Source: Phialocephala subalpina
Taxonomy: Eukaryota > Ascomycota > Leotiomycetes > Helotiales > Mollisiaceae
DNA: 64,000 nt
Reading direction: 5' to 3'
Assembly: GCA_900073065.1 (NCBI GenBank)
Contig: FJOG01000006.1
Location: 1,222,881 to 1,286,880 of the forward strand
A model generated the notes under the pieces. That model saw only the letters and a program-made list of their open reading frames with translations. It was not told the origin of the DNA and searched no databases. This document shows, in pieces, positions 35,476-46,155 of the stretch (the first letter of the stretch is position 1; each line of letters begins with the position of its first letter). The position numbers and the translations under genes were made by a program.

Positions 35476-36519
35476 ATAAATAACCTTTGGTACGTCCTCG
35501 CTCCACGTCATTTGTGGCATCACTTACTATCATTCTAGCTTTTTGGTATTTAGAAGATTGATGGTACGATTTATGAGAAAGATAAGTTTGCTGCAATGAG
35601 GTTTACGATTGGCCTGGAACGATTGAGAGGATAATGTACCGTTGGTGGAAGATGTTGTCTGGCACGACTCTCAAATACCCAGCAAAGTAAAGGACTTTCA
35701 CAGGCATTTGGCCATAATCTTTATTAATGCAGGTAAAATATTGATGGTAAAAAGAAGTTGTTTATGTTCTACTATTAGCTTCACTGGTAATTTTCTACAA
35801 GTATGGAAGACATGGGGTTGGGGCGAAAATTGATTTTATTCGAGGCATTTGGCGGTGATGCTGCACCGCATTTCCAGCGCTTGAAGCCTAAAATGCGCTG
35901 AATTCACAGTGCTACCACCCTAAACCATTACCCCACACTCTCTCGCTTACCGATGCGAGGCAAATTTTAGGTGGGAAACACCACATATGAGATCTATTGT
36001 TACAATTTCGTTCGTTCGTTTTCTGATTCCGATTAATGCACAAGAAAGAGCTACCAAGAATCGCACTATTGTGGGTGATATGTGGATAAAAAAATGGCCT
36101 TTCCAATGCCTTCATCTCTCCTTTCTCTCAACCTTCCCGCCACTTCAGAAGCTGCCAATTAGCCCGAGCACCGAAATCCTAATCCGAAGCTCAGGGACTC
36201 TAAGATTTTCTTGGTATTTTTGGGCATGGTTGAAGCGCTGAGTACAGTCCCTCAAATCTACCCTCAGGGTGGTCGTGATATGTGCAGGCCAAACGGTCCC
36301 AAGGCGCCTTTGCTTGTCGTTGATACATATTCTCGCTCGGCCGGAACACATCAATTACTGTTTTGATAAAGCAGTACTTATAATAAGTTCGCCGTCAACT
36401 GTCTGTCTGAAAGTCTTGATTGGCAAACAATGAAGAAAAACATCCGCGATCATTCGTTTCAGACCCGACTCGTCGCGAGCGCTGGAGAAAACAAGTCCAA
36501 GGTTCCAAAGAGGGACGTG
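35476..36519. other. intergenic, no gene seen
   Basis: AT-rich, with short frames only. No repeat or RNA gene was recognised. Confidence 0.35.
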
Positions 36520-37570
36520 TCAATTGTTTGTAGTGATAAAATGGCGGTACCGAGGAATAAAGAAATACATAATCTCGTTGCAGAATGCAGGAGCCTCCAG
36601 GTGTTGTCCAAGAAGATATGCTTGAATCAAACGGACAATGGCAATATCCCCTCTTCCGTGTTGAATGCCTTCCTTGTTGCCCATTTCCATTCCGAAACTG
36701 AAGCTGGATGGAAGGAGGCTGGTTTCAATGCTGCTTAGGGGAGCTGTCTCGATAACAATGATATCGTCGGCGCTGAAGTGACCTTGGCGGATGAGCTTCT
36801 CGAACAAAGCCCAAGACTGCTCGTGGGAGTCTTCGAGATGCAATAATCGTGTTCTGCTGTTATCCCATCCAGCTTTCAACGCATTCATGAAATAGTCACT
36901 GTGGTGAATGGCTTCGTAGATACCGACAGTTCGTTTGATCTGGGAAGCTCCATCGCCTATCTCGATGAGCGCTTGGCTTGGGGTGGGCTTGAACAGGAGG
37001 CTTTCAAGTTTCTTGACGCGTAATTTTGCTCTTCGAATCGCTCTTCCAAAGGTGCTCTCTCGTCTTCGAATGGCATAGATGCTTTTGGGATACTCGTCGG
37101 GTAGCCTATTCATGTTAGCGAGCGCCAAGGACAAAATTAGGCGAGAACTTGAAAGTCTTCCGAGCTGTATTCTAGGTATGCGCTTACAGTAATGGCAACA
37201 GCATAGAGATTGATAACGAGATGACGGGATCGTAGGAAATGTGCATCATAGTCGAGGAGGTTTGCTTTGGATTCGGATCAATGTGGTCGGAAGTTGGTTG
37301 CATGACAGGTCTAGGACACATTGCGCTCTTGGATGGAGAACCTCCTAAGTTGGCGGCTCTTGAGGTAGCAGAGGTGTTGACCTTAGTCATGTTGGGGGGG
37401 GTGGCTGACGTTCTGACTGAAGGTTGATGGTGGCCTTCGCGGAATGACGGACCAAGGTCAAGTTGCGCAAATGTGTTGGTGTTCAAATAAGTATTCAAAG
37501 TCGTCGCAGGCGTGGCGCCACTACCAGAAACCAATGAGGTGATTTGAAAAGGAAGGTTTGCCACAGCCAA
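36520..37570 (-). CDS. BTB/POZ-like protein (BTB 1), 5' end uncertain
   Basis: Two minus-strand exons, up to 37188 and 37105-36520, with an 82-nt intron (GTAAGC donor, CTAAC branch, TAG acceptor). The second exon encodes a BTB-like region: VGIYEAIHHSDYFMNALKAG where the chain after the first strands normally contacts its partner, then LLHLEDSHEQSWALFEKLI and IVRLIQAYLLGQHLEAPAF, the helical pair typical of fungal BTB proteins. BTB domains mediate dimerisation and adaptor functions, often with Cullin-3. The first exon is low in structure (Thr/Ser/Pro-rich). No in-frame ATG lies near 37570, and the frame is open up to a likely acceptor (TTTGCAG) near 37670, so the start probably lies in an exon further upstream. 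The N-terminal boundary is a placeholder. Confidence 0.55.
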
Positions 37571-38279
37571 GAGCTCAAGAAATAGTTCTCGACTTGAGCT
37601 CGGCGATGTGTTGTGAGTTTTGAGAAAGTGTGAAAAGGATGTTTTGGAAGCGAGTTGTTCTGCAAATCAACCTCAAAACTACGCCTAGCGCCCTCAATGT
37701 CCTAGCCTCGACAGGACTTCTGGAGCCCACTTTCTGAGAACAATAACTATTGTTGAGTAATACTAGGAGACTTTACTGGGTACAGTTTCCCGGCCTAGTC
37801 TAGCCTCCTCAATTAGTTTCGACAAGCAGACAGATTAACATCGCTGGATTCGCTAGAAGAGTTTGCGCCTTTGTAACTTCCGAGCCTCGTCTGATATCGC
37901 ACGAATTTGAGCTATCCTATTCTGGAGCTATAACATGTCTCCATTTTTACTAGTCATCTCACACCGCTCTTAATTTGCTATTGCGAAAGGGAGACCCATG
38001 CCTTTCTCATGGATGTGTGTTTTGGTCATTGGCAAGCATTCCCCTTTTTGTGAGCAATATTTTATAACATATCAATATAGGCTTCTAAAAACAGCAATAA
38101 AGTACAAAAAACATCTATACCAATGCAGTCCACGCTATGCAACCATCCAGTGCTAAAAAAGAAAACATAAAAATTAAGAGCAAAAACAGAAAGACAACTG
38201 ACAACTGACAGCCGACACCCACCCCTCCGACCACATAATCCTATTCCCCATCAAGCCTTATGAGTGGCACCGCCACATG
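37571..38279. other. intergenic, left edge of the duplicated block
   Basis: Non-coding by eye. From about 38130 the sequence begins to match 42009 onward (see the duplicated-unit entries). The 8-bp word CACCCACC at 38216-38223 is the empty site corresponding to the MITE insertion in the second copy. Around 37690-37730 there is resemblance to about 43300-43340. Confidence 0.5.
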
Positions 38280-38789
38280 CTATAGTTTAATTGCTGCGAA
38301 AGTTCCCTGTGTTCCAATCGCCTCCGCCACTGCCCGGAAATAAACATCGATGGCTGGGAGAACGTTCTCACACCGATTGGAATTGATATTAGACACATCA
38401 GCGACATCGCCAGTCGATCCCAATCCAGTCAATCCAGTCACGACCATGTCGAAAGCACCTCCTATCAGGATATTATTCTCATTGACGATGTTCTAGTTGG
38501 GTGCATTCGTGCCGTAGATCAAGAAATTGTCGAGAATAGCCTTGTGGGAGAGCTCATCGTTCTCGGCTGCAAGGGCAGCAGCGGCGTTCGTTTGGAGATT
38601 CGGGGGCTGGTTGGGGAAGGTTGAAACGGCGTAGTCGAGGAGGCTGGAAACGAATCCTGTGTTTTGAAGCCAGTGGAACATGGCGGTAGTGATGTTAGGA
38701 TCTGGGATTTGGCGGCTGGAGATGGGAGCGGAGGGGGCGGCGAGAGCCATGAGAGGGAAGGCGGCGAGGAAAACAGTTGAGAATTGCAT
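38280..38789 (-). pseudogene. small secreted ferritin-like protein with one in-frame TAG
   Basis: Minus-strand frame from ATG 38789 to TAG 38282-38280, 170 codons, open except for TAG at 38495-38493. Signal peptide at residues 1-18 (MQFSTVFLAAFPLMALAA). The first part carries NDELSHKAILDNFL, with the E..H pair seen in ferritin-like helical bundles. After the stop the frame continues with NIVNENNILIGGAFDMVV and RCENVLPAIDVYFRA, which look like constrained coding sequence of the same protein. The product resembles the short secreted ferritin-like proteins common in ascomycetes, although the family assignment is tentative. No intron can remove the stop. If the stop is real the protein loses its last 71 residues. 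Confidence 0.6.
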
Positions 38790-40139
38790 CTTGAAGTTGG
38801 ATGGACTGGTGATCTGACGATAATCTGAATGAGATGATACTGTAAGGAGTGTTGAAAAGAGATAGTTAAAAGACTCAATGAAATATGAATAGGAAAGTGA
38901 AGTGTATTGTGTTGGTAGTGTTTTGAATGTCTCCCTTACGATGGGCATCACCTCCATATATACTTGGAAGATCACGGCATCATTCGTTGAACTTGGCGCT
39001 GAATTCGCGAATGCCCCTCCACTCGCTGCCAAGACCGTTTATAGATTTCGTTCCACTTCAGCTCCACAACTATGCGGCGCACATTCAAGTCCGCAGCATC
39101 AGAACGACATGAATTCTATCGTGAACTGTGATGGAGAGAAGGATCGACAATGAAAAGAGTTGGTCCTTTTTATTAGTTTTCGAGCACTAATAAAACTCGA
39201 ATGAGAAACAAAGCCTTGGAATTATTTTCGCGAGGTTCCCCTGAGACGTCGAAGCTGTAGTAGTTGGAAGCTCGATCACTGAGGTGCCCTGAAATATAGT
39301 GATCAAAGCCTGAATGGAGATTTTCGCTTACAGTAATTACCCCTCAGTGCCTCCGTACTCGCTACCCCTGATCGCTTACGGTCTTGGCAGAGACGACACA
39401 ATTACCTACCTAGGTAGCATACGACTCACTCACTCAAAGTTCAGGGCCGTATTGGTTGTAGGTAAAGTCTTATTGTTCTACAGACTTAATATCCCGCCCA
39501 GAAAACCCAAAAAGACGCATCAAAAATGATGCCTGCTGCTGCCATCACAAGCGCAAGGAAAGCCAATCAAAAAAATCGATACTTTTGTGCTGCATCCAAT
39601 GACCTCCACCAAATGGACGCAAGCAGCGACTAGCATGTAAATCTCAAAAATCGAGACGACAATTCGGAAGTAGGATAGGGAAATGGTGCTATCGGGAGTA
39701 GAGTTAGTAACAACCCGTTTTTTGCCTAGAAGATTTTGCACCCCAGATGAGCACCAAAAGCAGGGTGGAGAATGTGCCTGAAGATTCTCGATTCTCGCAA
39801 GATATAATTGCTTAGACGCGAGTTACTCAGCAGCTAGAACAATTGTTCTAGGACCTTTGTGCCTGATCGAAGCTGTCATCGGCCACAAGCCTGGCTCTTC
39901 GCTAAGTTAACCAAGTAACCAATGAAGAGCCCATGAGGAATGTATGCCGAGGATTGACAAGAACAACGTAGCAACCCTGGCTCTACTGACAAGAGGGATC
40001 ATGAAAGTGGTCGAAAGAGGGAACATATCTTCTAGAGGGACCGTAATTGGGGGCATTGTATGATAACACTGCTCCTGAAATCAAAGATTTGTCAAAGGTG
40101 AGTGCAGGGCAGGGTTTTTCGAAAAGAAGTTGCTTGGAA
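38790..40139. other. intergenic part of duplicated copy 1
   Basis: Includes the upstream region of the ferritin-like gene (38790-39060) and about 500 nt (39065-39560) that align with 42620-43170 in copy 2. No convincing frame was seen. Confidence 0.45.
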
Positions 40140-41308
40140 CTACTCCCATTCGTGATAGAGAGAGAGGTTCTCGGTGTATGTGTCCCAGCTTGCAACCCAC
40201 GAGTTGCCAGGCCAACCAGTACAGCTACACACGTTCGAGTCTGGGTTGTCATACTTGATACTGGGATGCAGATGGTAGGCGCTAGCATATTTGCTCCATG
40301 GTGCAACACGCTCGGCTGGTTCCAAACCCTCAGCAGCGAGAGCCACCGCCAGTCCGCCAGGGATTAGCCCCTTCTCCCCGGCAAGCAGCAAAGTCTTCTT
40401 AGAGAGACAGAATTGAAGTGCGTCTATGACGAAGCGAAGGAGGAGTGATCCGTGTGAAGTATTTTCCCGGATATAACGAATATTGTAGAGGGGTATCTCG
40501 TAGTCGTTATAGTGGATATTGGCGTAGAGCTCGTAAAGCTGGTCCATTGTTTCGTTTTGGAACCCGGGCGCATCAAGGTAATCTCCAAGTATGTAACACT
40601 GCACTAGTCCATCGAGAGAAGTGCTGACGAGTGCTTCCTCAACGTGCTGTTTATTGCCGACGAGTACCTTTGTGTGACTTGGCGAGGAGCGAGTAAACCA
40701 ATTGCCGGAGCAAAGATCCCAGTCAAAGCATCCATCCTCAACCCAGCACTGGAATATCTTGAAGACCGTGGGATGGAAATGAGGAAGTTCAACAGTGTCC
40801 TTCTGAGCCTCAATCCAGCAGCCAGATGGTCGTAATGAAAGCTTGAAGAATGCAGCATGGCTCCCGAGGGAGTTTCGGTTCATATTAAAGGTTTGGTCTT
40901 GTACTATGATCGAAATCTGACTATGTAGGCAAAATATTAGCTTGGTCCTTATGAAATATCGAGTGTACCTAAAAGGGACGGGACGAGGAATGCGCCCAAG
41001 AATGTACTCCGAATAAGAGCTTGCATCTCTTAAATAACGAGATTGATAGTAACTTACCCGTTGATAGTGTTCTTTTCAGAGGCTCCATGCTTTGACTCGT
41101 TTTCGGATTCCTCGCTGGCTGAGTGCTAGATTCCTTCTGCAATTGCGCCGTAGGGTGGGTTGGGTAGCGAGTGCAGGGCAGCAGAAGACGACGGTCCAAG
41201 CTCTAATGTGTTTGTGTGAGAACCAAGAGTTATTGTGGAAGAGGAAGAAGAAGTATGCGACGGGGTTTTTGTAGGTTGAGGGAATTCATGGTCAGTATCT
41301 GACTCCAT
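40140..41308 (-). pseudogene. BTB/POZ-domain protein (BTB 2) with one in-frame TAG
   Basis: Exon 1 runs 41308-41058 and exon 2 40920-40140, joined across a 137-nt intron in frame. The combined frame has 344 codons, open except for TAG at 41128-41126 in exon 1. The N-terminal region is Ser/Thr-rich (PSHTSSSSSTITLGS). The BTB domain begins at the splice junction with ISIIVQDQTFNMNRNSLGSH, then AAFFKLSLRPSGCW, DTVELPHFHPTVFKIFQCWV, and the helical LVQCYILGDYLDAPGFQNE. The second half contains a family-specific helical region (KTLLLAGEKGLIPGGLAVAL). The stop is upstream of the BTB domain. Translation from ATG 40883 (MNRNSLGSH) would give 247 aa but lose the first BTB strand. A paralog lies in copy 2 (43562-45367). 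Confidence 0.6.
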
Positions 41309-42107
41309 GATTTATTTGCGCTCAGCGCTTGGTGTGACTGATATTAGAGGATAGGCTTCCAGAATACTCTTGCTCTTGTCAAAGAGCCTACTAGTCCGCT
41401 CCTAAGGATACTCAGAGTTGGAAAGAAGTGTCGCGCGAGATTGCGCAGGGAGATTGCGGTTAGGAGTGGTGTACGATTGCAAAAGGAAGTGTTGATGCGA
41501 CCCGCGTATAAGTTATATAGGTCTCAAAGCTAGCGTGCAATGGGAATAGATTTCCATATGAGGCTTCGGCTCGGCCGCCGCCGCATACTGTGAGCGAGAT
41601 TCACGAATCACGTGTAACAACCTCCCGCGCTAGTGTTTTCAGGAAGCTTCTACACACTGGATGAGAATGAGAATGGCCATACTCAAGTGTCTGAGACGGC
41701 TTATCTTGTATTTATCTCAATATATCACCCGCTCCAGCATATTTAATAAACAAAGCACCTGGTAAAAAATAGGGGCTCGCTTATGAAGTATACGGCACTT
41801 GATTGCTACTCAAGACGAAGATGGCTGCTGGGTGTTCTGTGAGAGCACTGGACATTTATAGCGCAACCAAAAGTTTGCCCAAGACTTCTAGAGGGATCGA
41901 AGCGAGTGTATGATATCAGCTCACAAGAGCTTCCGTAAGATTATTGCCAAGGGAGGGGTTAGATGTTGGTGTTTGCTCGTTGAATTCTGTCGGGACTAGA
42001 CGTACTTTCCACGCTATGCAACTATTTAGTGCTAAAAAGAAACATAAAAATCAAGAGCAAAAACAGAAAGATAATCGACAACCGAAAACCGACAATCAAC
42101 ACTCACC
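41309..42107. other. intergenic, junction between the two duplicated copies
   Basis: Upstream region of BTB 2, then the boundary of copy 2 at 42009. The last 8 bases (42100-42107, CACTCACC) are the left target-site copy of the MITE. No coding frame was seen. Confidence 0.45.
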
Positions 42108-42585
42108 CAGGGTGGTCAATAAGTCAGCTAGCTGATATCAGTGCTAATGACTGATCATTCAACAGCCAGTCAATTGGTTGCTTTCGTAACTAACAGCCAG
42201 TCAGTTAAAAGATTCTCAAATGATATAATTAATCAGTTGAAAATCTTAAAATCTTACTTTTTTTAAATGTATTTTTATGCCAATTTTATTTATCTTTAAG
42301 ATATATGCGAAGAATCAATACAACTAAAAAGGGATAGATTATTAGTCGAGTCAAACTTAAAGATATTTAAGAGCTTTTTCTTTGATGTTTTATTTATAGG
42401 TAAAAACGAACGATAGCTTCTTTCGACTTATTGGAGGAACTCGTGATTTAATGCTAATATTAGTAACTGTCATTCAATTGATCATTTCATCAATTAAGTC
42501 ATTCAGTTACCCTTCTTTTTGTCAGCCAGTCAGTTGGCCATTCTACTCAAATGATTAAGGGCTGACTGGCTTATTGACTACCCTG
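42108..42585. mobile_element. non-autonomous hAT-like element (MITE), 478 bp
   Basis: Terminal inverted repeats of about 19 bp: the left end CAGGGTGGTCAATAAGTCA and the right end (read inward on the other strand) CAGGGTAGTCAATAAGCCA differ at two positions. The element is flanked by 8-bp target-site copies, CACTCACC (42100-42107) and CACCCACC (42586-42593), differing by one transition. An 8-bp duplication with CAGGG ends is typical of the hAT superfamily. The interior is AT-rich, has no coding frame, and holds subterminal copies of CAGCCAGTCA (about 42164, 42194 and, as GTCAGCCAGTCAG, about 42520). The uninterrupted target is seen at 38216-38223. Confidence 0.88.
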
Positions 42586-43561
42586 CACCCACCCCTCCGA
42601 CCACATAATCCTACTCCACGACTTTTGCGGCGCACGTTGAATTTGCCGCATCAGAATAACTCTATATCGTGAAATCATGATACAGCGAAATAATAATTCT
42701 TAAAAGCGTTAAATATTTGGTCCATTCGTTTAGTTTTCTTCGTCAAGCTATGATAGCACTCGAATGAATAACTCTCGGAATAATTGGGCGAGGTTCCCTT
42801 TCAAACGTTGAAGCTATAGTGGTTGATAGCCTGAATTGTCAGCGAACCACCCGCTGTAAGACCAGAGGCTTCCCGAAATGCAGTGATCAAAGCCTGAATG
42901 ATAATTCTCGCTTCTGGAATTACCCCTTATTACTTCGCTACCCCTGATCGCTTACGGTCCTGGCATAGACGATACACTCCCGTAGCATAGTCCTCTTTCA
43001 ATTAAACTACACTCCAGTACTAGCTGTACGTAAAGTCTTACTGCTCTACAAACATGGTATCCCACCCGTAAAATTCGAAAGACCCGTTAAAACTGATCCC
43101 CAGATGTCCCTACGCAAACGCAAAGAAAGCTAATCAGAAATATTAAAAACATTTGTGTTGCTAGTGCTGCATTTAACACCCTTCGACCAGCCCCAATGCA
43201 GTGAAGTAGAGCGACGTGATATGGTATTAGTATAATGGAATAATCCTATGCCAAATCAAAGGAAGTTTCCAAGAGGACAGTATGCAATGAGGCAGCGTTC
43301 TTAATCTCCTAGCCCTGCCTGGACTTTCTGAGCTGACTTTCCTTGGGCAAAGCTATTCGTAAGCTAATATTATTGTGCTTTATTGTATGTAATATTTCGG
43401 CTCAATCAAGCTTCCACGATTGTCCTATCAAGGTTGGGAGATTGAAAGCGCTAATCGGAGGGGACCGGCATCGACTCCATCGTGTTCGGTATTGGGATTG
43501 TGGAGGGGTTCCAAGAAATGTTGAGAAAGTAGGTTATCGGAAAAATCCTCAATTCACGAGG
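42586..43561. other. intergenic part of duplicated copy 2
   Basis: Aligns to 38216-38245 and then 39065-39560, skipping the ferritin-like gene. No coding frame is supported. Confidence 0.45.
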
Positions 43562-45367
43562 TCACTTATAGTAATTCAATTCCAAATCAAAGCTTTTATT
43601 ATCGTCTAGCCGCTTTACCATTCCCAATGAGCTCCAAAAGACCTGTGAATAGTGTTCTAAAGGTGCCTCGGAAAAGAGAAGTGCATAGACGCATGCTGAT
43701 CCCATCTCAGAAAAGCTTTGTCCCATCAGAATCGGTTCATGAAAGCGATCTTGTTTGATTGACCAATGAACACCATAACCAAGTTGCCGAGAAGGACTTG
43801 CGCCAATGGCTTGTATTAGTGATGCAGGCAATGCTGTATGTACTGAGAAACCCTTCATAAAGGATGAAAAGAAAGAAATATATCCAGTTGTGAATGCGGA
43901 CTTCAAATCCTCCTAGACAGAAGAACTCCTGGAACAAGTATTAGCATGGATGTGCAAGCTATCGTGGTGGACTTACTTGAAAGAGTTACCATTCATGAGC
44001 TCAAATCTCAGCCAAATTATTGCTAGTATAGTCGCTCCAGCTACTAGAATTCGAGCTTGGGGAGGCGAGACCGTTATTTTCATTGCGTAGATAAAGTAGT
44101 AGATGCTAGTGAATTTTCGCCATAGTGCTATGCGTTCGGTTGATTCCAGACCTTCAGCAGCCAAAGCCAAAGCAAATCCAAGCGGGATCAAGTCCTTATC
44201 GCCAGTAAGCAGCAAGGTTTCTTTCGAGAGGGAGAATAGAAGGGCGTCCATAAGAAACCCAAGGAGGCGGGATCCATATGAGGAATTGTGCTTGTTGGTA
44301 TCACCAGGGATACCTAGTCACATGTGATTAGGTCAAAAACGAAATGTAATAAGACTATGTTATTATATTCGTTGAGTTATAGTTGATAAGAAGTAAGAAG
44401 TAAGAGCGTAAAGTTGGAGAGTTATATCCTCCAACTTTGCGCGTTCTCATGCTAGTCTTAATGCAGCCTAGCGACGCACGTAAGCACGTGCTTACTCTTA
44501 TACCCACAGTGCCAAATATACGAGACGTTATAGAGGGGGATCTCGTTGTTGTTGTAATATATCTCAGAGTAAAGGTCTGAAATCTTGTCTATGGCTTTAT
44601 TTTGGAAGCTTGGGGCATCAAGGTAGTCGCCAGGGATGAAACAATCCACGAGTCCGTCTAGCGAACAGGGAATAGGAAAGCGTGACTTGCTGTTTGTTAC
44701 CGACAAGGACATCTTGTTGTAGTGTAGACTTTGAGGAAAGCCAGTCGCCCGAACAGAGATCGTAGTCGAATTCTCTAGCCTCAATCAAACCAGCAAATAC
44801 GTTGAAGGCCTTAGTACTGAAATCAGGAAGTTCAACAGTGCCGATGAGGCTCTCATGCCAGCATCTCGGTGGTCGGAAGCAACGATTAAAGTACCCGGAG
44901 TTGTTCTCAAGAGCCTCTAGATTCATCGAAAATGACTGGCCTTGTACGATAACCAATATCTCACTAAGTTACCAGGCTGTTAGCAGGTTTCCAGACGGGG
45001 AGAGCGGGAACAGACGGAACGTCACGCCCAAGAAGGGGAAAATGCCAGATTACAAAAATTGACAGTGACTTACTTCTTGACGGTGAGAGAACGCACCAAC
45101 CCCTTGTTGCTGGAATCGCAAAGACGGCAAGTAGTGCTGACTGTAGTGGTGGCGACATCTCCAATTCCATGGTGAGGTGTTTCGCGATTGGTGAGAGGGA
45201 CAGAAGAAGACCCGCCGGAAGGATGCACATTCCACTCTAGATGAGTCAAACGTGTTGGTCTACTCGCGCATCACGCTTCCATTACCTTCAGTTGAGGTTG
45301 TAGGTTGCGACGGAGTACTAGAAGTGTAAAAGGGTCCATACCCCTTCCCAGGTACTTCTGACTCCAT
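43562..45367 (-). pseudogene. BTB/POZ paralog (BTB 3), frameshifted and split by a solo LTR
   Basis: Paralog of BTB 2. The start is recognisable as ATG 45367 (MESEVPGKGYG, against MESDTDHEF in BTB 2). The BTB domain is at 44960-44620: VIVQGQSFSMNLEALENNSG, YFNRCFRPPRCW, TVELPDFSTKAFNVFAGLIE, and after a +1 frameshift near 44668 SLDGLVDCFIPGDYLDAP. The chain is then interrupted by a 216-bp insertion at 44293-44508 and resumes as NSSYGSRLLGFLMDALLFSL, KETLLLTGDKDLIPLGFALA and so on to 43973. A hydrophobic C-terminal extension (43906-43562) may follow after a short intron. With a frameshift and an insertion the gene cannot make the full protein. Confidence 0.8.
44293..44508. mobile_element. solo LTR, 216 bp
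   Basis: Begins TGTTGGTATC and ends TATACCCACA, so its ends form the short inverted repeat TG(T/G)(T/G)GGTAT and the TG..CA border typical of LTRs of Ty1/copia-type elements. Flanked by 5-bp direct repeats GTGCT (44288-44292) and GTGCC (44509-44513), differing by one transition. No internal coding region is present, so it is a recombination relic. It interrupts the BTB 3 reading frame exactly where the paralog BTB 2 is continuous. Confidence 0.82.
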
Positions 45368-46155
45368 GTTTCTTTACGTTTCACGCCTGCGTTCGCTGGT
45401 ATGAGAACAGTGTGCAGTACTGGAATTTTCTTGAAGTAGTAGCAGTTGATGATCGAATATAAGGTTGCAGCGCTTGGACCGTCCGGGACCAGCTTCTTTT
45501 GCACATTCGGAAGAAAGTTGAGATGAAATACTATGTACAAAATTACCTATTCAAGCTAGGGTACAAGGTGAATGGGTCACAAAACGGGGCTCACGTGGAG
45601 TGATCGCATGCCTCAACCTTTCGTCAAGAATCATGAAAAATATCACTGAGAACTTGGCAGCTATCAATTGACTTGCCTCATCATATATTGAAGTTGAACT
45701 TTACTACCACAGCACGGCGGAAGAGCGACAGGTCTAGGGCACATAATAGGGGTTCGCTCGTGTGGCATACAGCACGTGGTTTACTTCCAACACCAGGAAA
45801 TTAACCTTTTGCGAGAGAACCAGATTGATATAGGGCATTTGAATGTTTGTCAAGATTTGAGGGGAATACAGGGCGGTAGGTCACAAGAGCTTTGTTGGAT
45901 ATCAGTATACATGCCACACAATCGCCAATGGAAGGATTAGCGGCTACTAGCACTAGTGTTTGTTTGATGACAAACTGACAGAATTGTCCTCGCTGAAGTG
46001 CTTTTCGGAGGAATATGCTATCCTTGGTTATTATTATGCCATGGTACTAACTCATTCCAACCCAGTGAATGATAAAGTCCAAGTGAGGCTGGGAGATCGA
46101 CAATCTTGATCATGACTTGAGATTTCTGAGAATCGTCAAGTGTCTGAAACTCTAT
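45368..46155. other. intergenic, right edge of the duplicated block
   Basis: Contains the copy-2 counterpart of 41740-41950 (about 45735-45960). No coding frame is supported. Confidence 0.4.

Larger units (their letters stand above)
38130..41950. repeat. segmental duplication, copy 1
   Basis: Matches 42009-45960 in the same orientation at about 3.9 kb distance, with many substitutions. Anchor words shared: CCACGCTATGCAAC (38130 and 42009), CCACATAATCCTA (38232 and 42601), GATCAAAGCCTGAATG (39301 and 42885), GCTACCCCTGATCGCTTACGG (about 39360 and 42939). The unit also includes the BTB genes themselves and ATAGGGGCTCGCT near 41770 against ATAGGGGTTCGCT near 45746. This copy retains the ferritin-like gene. 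Confidence 0.8.
42009..45960. repeat. segmental duplication, copy 2
   Basis: Second copy of the unit at 38130-41950. Relative to copy 1 it lacks about 820 bp that hold the ferritin-like gene (the flanks join near 42615-42630). It has gained a 478-bp MITE at 42108 and a 216-bp solo LTR at 44293. Its BTB gene is broken. Divergence from copy 1 is substantial, so the duplication is not recent. Confidence 0.8.

Noticed and set aside
43343..43609. 88-codon plus-strand frame with a hydrophobic N terminus
   Set aside because: Starts at TTG rather than ATG, lies in intergenic sequence shared with the other duplicated copy where no frame is kept, and has no family resemblance.
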